A stretch of DNA of 39,360 bases, from the NCBI GenBank assembly GCA_945888595.1, contig CAMDAO010000009.1:1-39360 (forward strand). Reading direction: 5' to 3'. Made by a program: the position numbers and the translations under genes. Positions 34,392 through 39,360 of the stretch are shown here, piece after piece. Source of the stretch: Chryseobacterium gleum. Its GTDB lineage: Bacteria; Bacteroidota; Bacteroidia; Flavobacteriales_D; Crocinitomicaceae. A model generated the notes under the pieces. The model was not told where the DNA came from, did no database searches, and saw only the letters and a program-made list of their open reading frames with translations. Every line of letters starts with the position of its first letter. Position 1 is the stretch's first letter.

Positions 34392-35159
34392 ATGAAAATA
34401 ACAATTCTTGGTTCAGGAACTTCTCAAGGTGTGCCAACGATAGCATGTGATTGTTATGTCTGCACTTCAAGTGATTCGAGGGACAAACGATTACGAAGTT
34501 CAATTATGATATCGCATCAAAATGAAAATTATGTGATTGACTCCGGTCCAGATTTTAGACAGCAGATGCTTCGGCATAATGTTAAATCATTAAGAGCAGT
34601 GCTTTTTACCCATGAACATAAAGATCATATTTCTGGCATGGATGACATTAGAGCTTTTAATTTTAGAGAGTCTCGCCACATGGAGATATTTTGCACCAAA
34701 CGGGTAGAAGAAGCATTGCGAAGAGAGTTTCACTATATTTTCTCTTCCGTTGATTATCCTGGGTTACCAAAAGTTAACGTAAATGAAATTACTTCTGAAA
34801 AGTTTACATTACCTGGTGGTTTAGAGGTACAACCAATTGAAATCATGCATTATGTCATGCCTGTTTTGGGGTATCGAATAGGAGATTTTACATACATTAC
34901 GGATGCAAAAACGATTTCAACAGAAGAAAAAATAAAATTAAAAGGTACTAAAACATTGATTGTAAATGCTCTTCATCAAAAGGTGCATATTTCTCATTTC
35001 AATTTACAAGAAGCATTAGCATTTATTGAGGAAATACAGCCCGAGAGAGCTTATTTAACCCATATTTCTCATTTATTTGGGACCCATGAAGAAATTGAAA
35101 AATTGTTGCCATCAAATGTTTTTGCGGCTTATGATGGATTGATTTTAGAGGTGAATTGA
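34392..35159 (+). CDS. MBL-fold metallo-hydrolase (PhnP-like)
   Basis: 255 residues. The N-terminus is GSGTSQGVPTIACDCYVC with the CxCxxC structural zinc set of the PhnP/lipoate-like MBL branch. The catalytic motif is THEHKDHISGMDD, with further ligands in D-SGPDF, TDAK and the final LTHISHLFG. PhnP is a cyclic phosphodiesterase of phosphonate breakdown; no phn genes are present here, so a general phosphodiesterase or unknown hydrolase is safer. It begins 3 nt after the DUF423 stop, so is part of the same operon. Confidence 0.9.
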   Translation: MKITILGSGTSQGVPTIACDCYVCTSSDSRDKRLRSSIMISHQNENYVIDSGPDFRQQMLRHNVKSLRAVLFTHEHKDHISGMDDIRAFNFRESRHMEIFCTKRVEEALRREFHYIFSSVDYPGLPKVNVNEITSEKFTLPGGLEVQPIEIMHYVMPVLGYRIGDFTYITDAKTISTEEKIKLKGTKTLIVNALHQKVHISHFNLQEALAFIEEIQPERAYLTHISHLFGTHEEIEKLLPSNVFAAYDGLILEVN

Positions 35160-35187
35160 ATAAATTAAATTAAAACGTATAACTTTA
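35156..35187 (+). promoter_or_regulatory. fabI: Candidate fabI promoter
   Basis: TTG (35156-35158, inside the MBL gene's end), a 21-nt spacer and TAACTTTA (35180-35187), seven of eight -7 bases. The ATG is at 35207. Confidence 0.4.
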
Positions 35188-35206
35188 TAAAAAAAATAAC
35201 ACAGGC

Positions 35207-36025
35207 ATGGCAAACAATATTTTAGAAGGGAAAAGAGGAATCATTTTTGGCGCTTTAAATGAACAATCAATTGCATGGAAAGTGGCATTGCGAGCGCATG
35301 AAGAAGGTGCTAAATTTGTATTGTCAAATGCTCCAATCGCTATGAGAATGGGTGAAATCAATGATTTGGCTAAAATTACAGGAAGTCAAGTTGTTGCTGC
35401 AGATGCTTCGAGCGTTGAAGATTTAGACAATTTGGTTGAGCAATCAATGGAGATCTTAGGAGGTAAAATTGATTTTGTTTTACATTCGATTGGAATGTCA
35501 CCTAATGTTAGAAAAGGAAAACATTATACTGAATCCGATTATAAGTTTTACCAGCAAACAATGGATGTTTCTGCGATATCATTGCATAAAACATTGGCAT
35601 CATTGTACAAAAAAGAAGCATTAAATGAGTGGGCATCCGTTGTTGCTTTAACGTATATTGCGGCACAACGTATTTTCCCAGATTATAACGATATGGCTGA
35701 TGCTAAATCACTTTTAGAATCTATAACGCGTTCATTCGGATATCATTATGGGATAAAAAACAAAGTCAGAGTAAATACTATTTCACAATCACCAACACCA
35801 ACAACTGCTGGTCAAGGTGTGAAGGGGTTTGCTGAATTTATTAATTTTTCTGAACAAATGTCACCCCTAGGGAATGCGTCTGCAACTGCTTGTGCTGATT
35901 ATTGTATTGCCATGTTTTCTGATTTGACCAAGTATGTGACTATGCAAAATCTTTTTCACGATGGTGGCTTTTCCAACACAGGAGTTACCAGAAATGTCAT
36001 TGATATGTTTGGAGATAATAAATGA
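35207..36025 (+). CDS. fabI: Enoyl-[acyl-carrier-protein] reductase (NADH)
   Basis: 272 residues. FabI carries out the last reduction in each round of type II fatty-acid synthesis. The short-chain dehydrogenase fold starts with GKRGIIFGALNEQSIAWKVA; active-site Tyr and Lys are in Y150...Y160-N-D-M-A-D-A-K167, the family's YX6K spacing. LHSIGMSP and ISQSPTPTTAGQGVKGF complete the match. The final FHDGGFSNTGVT is typical of Bacteroidota FabI. It is separated from the MBL gene by 47 nt with a possible promoter of its own, and is convergent with the YdcF-like gene. Confidence 0.96.
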   Translation: MANNILEGKRGIIFGALNEQSIAWKVALRAHEEGAKFVLSNAPIAMRMGEINDLAKITGSQVVAADASSVEDLDNLVEQSMEILGGKIDFVLHSIGMSPNVRKGKHYTESDYKFYQQTMDVSAISLHKTLASLYKKEALNEWASVVALTYIAAQRIFPDYNDMADAKSLLESITRSFGYHYGIKNKVRVNTISQSPTPTTAGQGVKGFAEFINFSEQMSPLGNASATACADYCIAMFSDLTKYVTMQNLFHDGGFSNTGVTRNVIDMFGDNK

Positions 36026-36206
36026 CAAGTTTGAATTTTTGATGTTATGTTGAAGATTTCATTTAATTGCTTTCCTCCATTTTAATAATATGAATATACT
36101 TTTTTAAAACTCTTGACGTTTCAAATTCCTTTGATTAAGTAATTGGTTTTATTTATTATCATCCCCGGATGAATGAACTCCATCGACTTTTTATACAATA
36201 TCTTTC

Positions 36207-36974
36207 TCAGATATACCCCATGATATCATAGCAAAGATACCCAACCCATTCCTTTATTAAATTATTCCATCCAAAAAGAGCGGTAAAATCAGGGACGAAA
36301 TATTGATCCCAATAATAAGTTGATTTCGTTCCAGTTTGCAAATTAGTTGCATATGTATCACAGTGGAAGTTTATTTTATCAAAACAAGATTTTGCTCTTC
36401 TCATGTGAAATCCAGAAGTGATAAGGAGTCTCCTTTCTAAATGTGGATAGGAGTGTTCCAGTACTTTTTTTGTTTCTACTGCATTTTCACGTGTGTTACG
36501 AGAAGTAGTTTCAATCAAAATATCACCTTCAGGAAAACCCCACTCAACTAGCACTGCTTTTAATTGAATCGCCTCTTTTAATCCATGGTCAACAACATAG
36601 CCAGATGCACCTGAAATTAATATTTTCTTTATTTTTCCTTTTTTATAGAGTGTAATTGCTTGCCAAATTCTGTCCACATGAGATCCTGGAACTAGTACTT
36701 TTAAGTCATTATTATATTCAAACATTCCACCTAAAACAATTCCTACATCGTAGTTTTTTACATTTGCTATTTTTGTTCCATGAATTTCCCATTTTTTCAT
36801 AAACTGAAGAAAAATGACGGTGTTCGAAAAAATAAGAAATAAAATGATAGAAGAAAATTTAAACCTTTTTTTCCATTTATCTTTCTTAATGAAAATAAAT
36901 CCAGCCAGACTTAGAACGCACCAGGTACTAGGGTAAAGAAAAATTGTTATTATTTTTGATAATATAAAAAACAT
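36207..36974 (-). CDS. YdcF/ElyC family (DUF218) membrane protein
   Basis: 255 residues. Two N-terminal hydrophobic helices (~5-27 and ~39-58) put the DUF218 domain (~75-225) in the periplasm or cytoplasm face. Motifs: GIVLGGMFEY, ILISGASGYV, IETTSRNTRENA and LLITSGFHMRRA, all typical of the family. In E. coli ElyC affects peptidoglycan precursor recycling and undecaprenyl phosphate; a similar envelope role is possible. It is divergent from the MscS gene, 76 nt apart. Confidence 0.9.
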   Translation of the reverse strand: MFFILSKIITIFLYPSTWCVLSLAGFIFIKKDKWKKRFKFSSIILFLIFSNTVIFLQFMKKWEIHGTKIANVKNYDVGIVLGGMFEYNNDLKVLVPGSHVDRIWQAITLYKKGKIKKILISGASGYVVDHGLKEAIQLKAVLVEWGFPEGDILIETTSRNTRENAVETKKVLEHSYPHLERRLLITSGFHMRRAKSCFDKINFHCDTYATNLQTGTKSTYYWDQYFVPDFTALFGWNNLIKEWVGYLCYDIMGYI

Positions 36975-37023
36975 AGTTTTTCAAAAAAAAAGCTAATTTA
37001 TTCATTAATCCTTTTGCAAGTCC

Positions 37024-37031
37024 TATTTTTG
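37024..37031 (+). promoter_or_regulatory. -7 element upstream of the MscS gene
   Basis: TATTTTTG, a perfect TAnnTTTG match 19 nt before the ATG; no TTG at the expected -33 distance. Confidence 0.4.
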
Positions 37032-37050
37032 TCTAAAATATTTTAAAAAA

Positions 37051-37911
37051 ATGATATTATTAATAAAAGATCAATTGAAAATTGACAAAATACTAGGAAT
37101 TAAATATTCGGATATAAATGATTTTTTCGTTAGAATAGCTACCAATATACTGTTTGCAGTTATTATACTCGTAATTGGTTTTTGGATTGTGAAAATAGTT
37201 GTGAAAGCACTTAAAAAAATTCTAAGAAAAAGTAATACGGATGAAAGTTTGGTCACTTTCTTATCAAGTCTTTTAACAATAGTATTAAAGGTGCTTATTG
37301 TTGTGACAAGTATCACGCAATTAGGTATTGAAATGACATCGTTTGTTACTTTGTTAGGAGCAGCAGGATTAGCGGTTGGTCTAGCTTTTTCTGGGACATT
37401 GTCAAATTTTGCAGGAGGTGTAATGATTTTGATTTTCAAGCCATTTAAAGTGGGAGATTTTGTTTTGACGCAAGGAGAGCAGGGGATCGTGAAGCAAATT
37501 CTTATTTTTAACACTTATTTATCTACGAATGATAATAAAATCATTATTCTTCCGAATGGCCCAGTTGCAAATGGAAACATTATAAACTACACGAAGGCAG
37601 AACAAAGAAGAGTAGATTGGATATTTGGCATTTCCTATGGCGATGATTTGAAAACGGCAAAAGAATTAATTACAAAATTTATTGAAGAAGATCAAAAAAT
37701 CCTGAAAGATCCATTACCATTTATTGGTATTGAATCCTTGACAAATACTGCAGTTAATATTAGCGTTAAAGCATGGGCTGCAACAACTGATTATTGGGAT
37801 GTATACTATGCGATAAACGAAAGAGTGTATGCAGAGTTTGAACCCGCAGGTTTACATTTAGCGCATTCTAATTTTGTTACAAATAATCAAGTAATCGATC
37901 CAAAAGAATGA
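37051..37911 (+). CDS. mscS: Small-conductance mechanosensitive channel (MscS)
   Basis: 286 residues, near the E. coli MscS length. Three transmembrane helices: ~32-52, ~75-95 and the pore-lining TM3 with its glycine/alanine pattern GAAGLAVGLAFSGTLSNFAGG. The beta domain follows with FKPFKVGDFV, LPNGPVANGNIINYT and the C-terminal alpha/beta region. It opens under membrane tension to release solutes in osmotic downshock. Its TGA overlaps the next ATG (ATGA), tying it to the thioesterase gene. Confidence 0.94.
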   Translation: MILLIKDQLKIDKILGIKYSDINDFFVRIATNILFAVIILVIGFWIVKIVVKALKKILRKSNTDESLVTFLSSLLTIVLKVLIVVTSITQLGIEMTSFVTLLGAAGLAVGLAFSGTLSNFAGGVMILIFKPFKVGDFVLTQGEQGIVKQILIFNTYLSTNDNKIIILPNGPVANGNIINYTKAEQRRVDWIFGISYGDDLKTAKELITKFIEEDQKILKDPLPFIGIESLTNTAVNISVKAWAATTDYWDVYYAINERVYAEFEPAGLHLAHSNFVTNNQVIDPKE

Positions 37912-38360
37912 GCGGAAATAGGATACATCCATTAAATTTTGATCCAATAATTCTTGCCTACATAGAAGGGAACAATTTTGGTCGTTTACTTGAGATGAAT
38001 TTCGAAATCTTTGCACCAGGTGAATTAGAATACAAAATTACAATTCTTGAAAAACACCTTGCGACTCCTTTTGCAGCGCATGGGGGAGTGGTTTCTGCTT
38101 TAATGGATTCAGTTCTTGGTATTTGTGCATTGTCTGCAGTATGCGCAGATGGATATGTAGTTTCCACCGTGGAGATGAAGCTGAATTTTTTAGTCCCAGT
38201 TCGAGTAAACGATCAATTGATAGGTAAACCTGCCCTACTGTCAAAAGGAAAAAGATTGATTGTTATTGAAGCTGAGATTGTAAATCAAGATGGGGTAATT
38301 GTGGCGAAAGGAATGGGGACATTTAATGCCTACCACAAAGAAAGAGCAGGGTATAAATGA
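37908..38360 (+). CDS. Hotdog-fold thioesterase (PaaI/YiiD-like)
   Basis: 150 residues. The hotdog core motif is HGGVVSALMDSVLGICA, followed by VSTVEMKLNFLVPV and the IVIEAEIVNQDGVIVAKGMGTF strand. These are the hallmarks of the PaaI-type acyl-CoA thioesterases. Substrate is unknown. Overlap of 4 nt with mscS suggests coupled translation rather than a shared pathway. Confidence 0.9.
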   Translation: MSGNRIHPLNFDPIILAYIEGNNFGRLLEMNFEIFAPGELEYKITILEKHLATPFAAHGGVVSALMDSVLGICALSAVCADGYVVSTVEMKLNFLVPVRVNDQLIGKPALLSKGKRLIVIEAEIVNQDGVIVAKGMGTFNAYHKERAGYK

Positions 38361-38391
38361 TTATTATTTTTAGTAAAATGAATTATATTGC

Positions 38392-38399
38392 TAATTTTG
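38392..38399 (+). promoter_or_regulatory. -7 element of the tatA-like gene
   Basis: TAATTTTG is a perfect TAnnTTTG match 23 nt before the ATG; the -33 region lacks a clear TTG. Confidence 0.5.
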
Positions 38400-38422
38400 T
38401 ACATAATTAAATAATTCATAAC

Positions 38423-38863
38423 ATGCTTTTATTTTTAAACGATATAGCCGGCTCCGAAGTATTAGTAATTTTAGTTTTTATTTTGATGTTTTTTGGATCA
38501 AAAAGTATTCCAGGTATTGCTAAAACTTTTGGAAAAACCATGTATGAAATAAAGCAAGCTTCATCTGATTTACAAAATGAAATTAAAAAATCTGGACTTG
38601 ACATAAAAAAGGATTTAAATTTGACAAGCATCATTCAAGAAACGGTGGAAGAGGTGCAAAGACCTTTGGATCAGCAAATGGTTGAAATGGATGATATTGT
38701 CACTTACAATCCGCCAAGGAAAGAAATTCCTATAAGTGAAAATCAGGCAGAATTAACAACTAGTGAGATAATCGAAACGAAATCAATCACAGAAACAAAT
38801 GATTCTGAAGTAGTTATAAGTCCCGTTGTAGAAAATAAAAACGAGGATAATACGGTTTTGTAA
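38423..38863 (+). CDS. tatA: Twin-arginine translocase TatA/TatB-type subunit
   Basis: 146 residues. A short transmembrane helix (SEVLVILVFILMFFG, ~11-25) is followed by the FG hinge and amphipathic helix KSIPGIAKTFGKTMYEIKQ, the TatA/B/Hcf106 pattern. It forms the pore or receptor component moving folded proteins across the inner membrane. The tail after ~65 is long, acidic and low in complexity, giving a TatB-like length; Bacteroidota often have only one such subunit. No tatC is adjacent in the window. Confidence 0.88.
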   Translation: MLLFLNDIAGSEVLVILVFILMFFGSKSIPGIAKTFGKTMYEIKQASSDLQNEIKKSGLDIKKDLNLTSIIQETVEEVQRPLDQQMVEMDDIVTYNPPRKEIPISENQAELTTSEIIETKSITETNDSEVVISPVVENKNEDNTVL

Positions 38864-39360
38864 TCAATCATTAATTAAATTTATTTCGAAGTGAAGTTGA
38901 AATGGTCTTTCCACAGAATTAGTTGTAAATTTTTCCGTAATCGCGTTTCGCTTTTTCAGCGAAAGAGAGTGTGAAGGAAAGTATTTAACACGGTTTTACG
39001 AAATAGAGTGAAGTGAAAAATTCCTTGGAAAGATCCTTGATTTTTGCTTACTTTTCATCAAGGAAAAGTGAGGAAATGAAAACAGAAGCAGATTTGAAGG
39101 TTATATGAGAGTAGTAGATTTTAAAGTAATTTTTCTAGCTCCCCACAACATTCGGGTTTGATCCTTCTCAACCTTTTTTCTCTTCATTCCTACCAAATGT
39201 TAATAACTCAGAAAAGGTAAATCAATCTCTTTGATATTACTTGCTGAAAAACAATAATTTACAAATTAGACCAACCTAGAATTAAATCACATAAACTCCC
39301 TATATTAACCTATCAATAGCTGCTATAAATAGATGGTTTAGCAGTCAATTTGATCAATTA
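38864..39360. other. Gene-free end of the window
   Basis: About 500 nt after the tatA-like stop without a supported gene. The first ~210 nt hold the inverted-repeat block. Bases 39073-39360 are plain AT-rich sequence; the longest ATG frame seen (39104, 18 codons) is not convincing. The next gene presumably begins beyond the window. Confidence 0.6.
38904..39072. repeat. Structured non-coding block with overlapping inverted repeats
   Basis: Outer arms TCTTTCCACAGAATT (38906-38920) and AATTCCTTGGAAAGA (39019-39033) pair at 13 of 15 positions, with GG/CC beyond a one-base bulge. Inside lies a perfect 7-bp hairpin TTTCGCT-TTTTC-AGCGAAA (38946-38964). Just outside, CTTACTTTTC (39047-39056) and GAAAAGTGAG (39063-39072) form a 10-pair hairpin with one G-U; the overlapping pair CCTTGAT (39035-39041)/ATCAAGG (39057-39063) would exclude it. 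No protein frame. The layout suits a REP/MITE-like element or structured RNA. Confidence 0.5.

Noticed and set aside
36160-36176. TCATCCCCGGATGA as a terminator between fabI and the YdcF-like gene
   Set aside because: Five-pair stem with a tiny loop and no adjacent T-run on either strand.
38906-38916. TCTTTCCACAG as a DnaA box
   Set aside because: Only 7 of 9 bases fit TTATCCACA, and it is better explained as an arm of the inverted repeat.
39195-39215. TGTTAATAACTC, resembling AT-rich DnaA-box or origin sequences
   Set aside because: Single weak match with no cluster of boxes and no dnaA, dnaN or other origin-linked gene nearby.

Overview
The window reads as a low-GC chromosome segment of a Bacteroidota bacterium, most likely in the Flavobacteriales (a Crocinitomicaceae/Fluviicola-like lineage is a guess). 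The grounds are: a type IX secretion (T9SS) C-terminal sorting-domain fragment, an OmpA/PD40 outer-membrane protein, single-chain SecDF, a single-chain E1 alpha/beta 2-oxoacid dehydrogenase, a BshA bacillithiol enzyme, several short lipoproteins, weak or absent Shine-Dalgarno sites, and recurrent promoter matches to the Bacteroidota consensus TTG-N19-21-TAnnTTTG. No plasmid, phage, transposase, CRISPR, rRNA or tRNA gene was seen. Most of the window is conserved core genome.

Layout. 1-2.7 kb: 3' end of an OmpA/PD40 protein, a repeat-like intergenic element, a stranded T9SS sorting-domain remnant, then a two-gene unit of a membrane coiled-coil protein and a secreted NUC1-type nuclease. 2.7-4.4 kb (minus): lipoprotein, TsaC (tRNA t6A synthesis) and a solo class-I glutamine amidotransferase. 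4.5-9.2 kb (minus): compact unit mutL - rhomboid - rhomboid - membrane-anchored EEP hydrolase, with 1-11 nt junctions. 9.6-13.7 kb (plus): a GH3/serine-hydrolase fusion, probably for cell-wall turnover, then bshA. 13.8-16.2 kb (minus): fused E1 alpha/beta. 16.4-21.6 kb (plus): a SNF2 helicase with two SWIM-like motifs and a DEDDh exonuclease/GIY-YIG fusion. A strong bidirectional terminator at 21.65 kb separates these from secDF (minus, own promoter).

25.0-29.1 kb (minus): a five-gene run of GT2 glycosyltransferase, HAD phosphatase, MORN-type protein, lipoprotein and GT4 glycosyltransferase, suggesting envelope glycan work. 29.2-30.6 kb (minus): a possible 35-residue membrane peptide and a second NagZ-like GH3 lipoprotein. 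30.8-36.0 kb (plus): radC, wecB-type UDP-GlcNAc 2-epimerase, a polysaccharide-deacetylase-like protein, DUF423, PhnP-like MBL hydrolase and fabI. 36.2-38.9 kb: YdcF-like protein (minus), then MscS channel, hotdog thioesterase and TatA/B-type translocase subunit (plus). The last 0.5 kb has no gene but carries overlapping inverted repeats.

No clear new defence or mobile system is visible. The best leads are the structured non-coding block at 38.9-39.07 kb, the T9SS remnant beside a hairpin-bearing repeat, the tandem SWIM motifs, a MutL that seems to lack its endonuclease motifs, the solo amidotransferase tied to tsaC, and the small membrane ORF.
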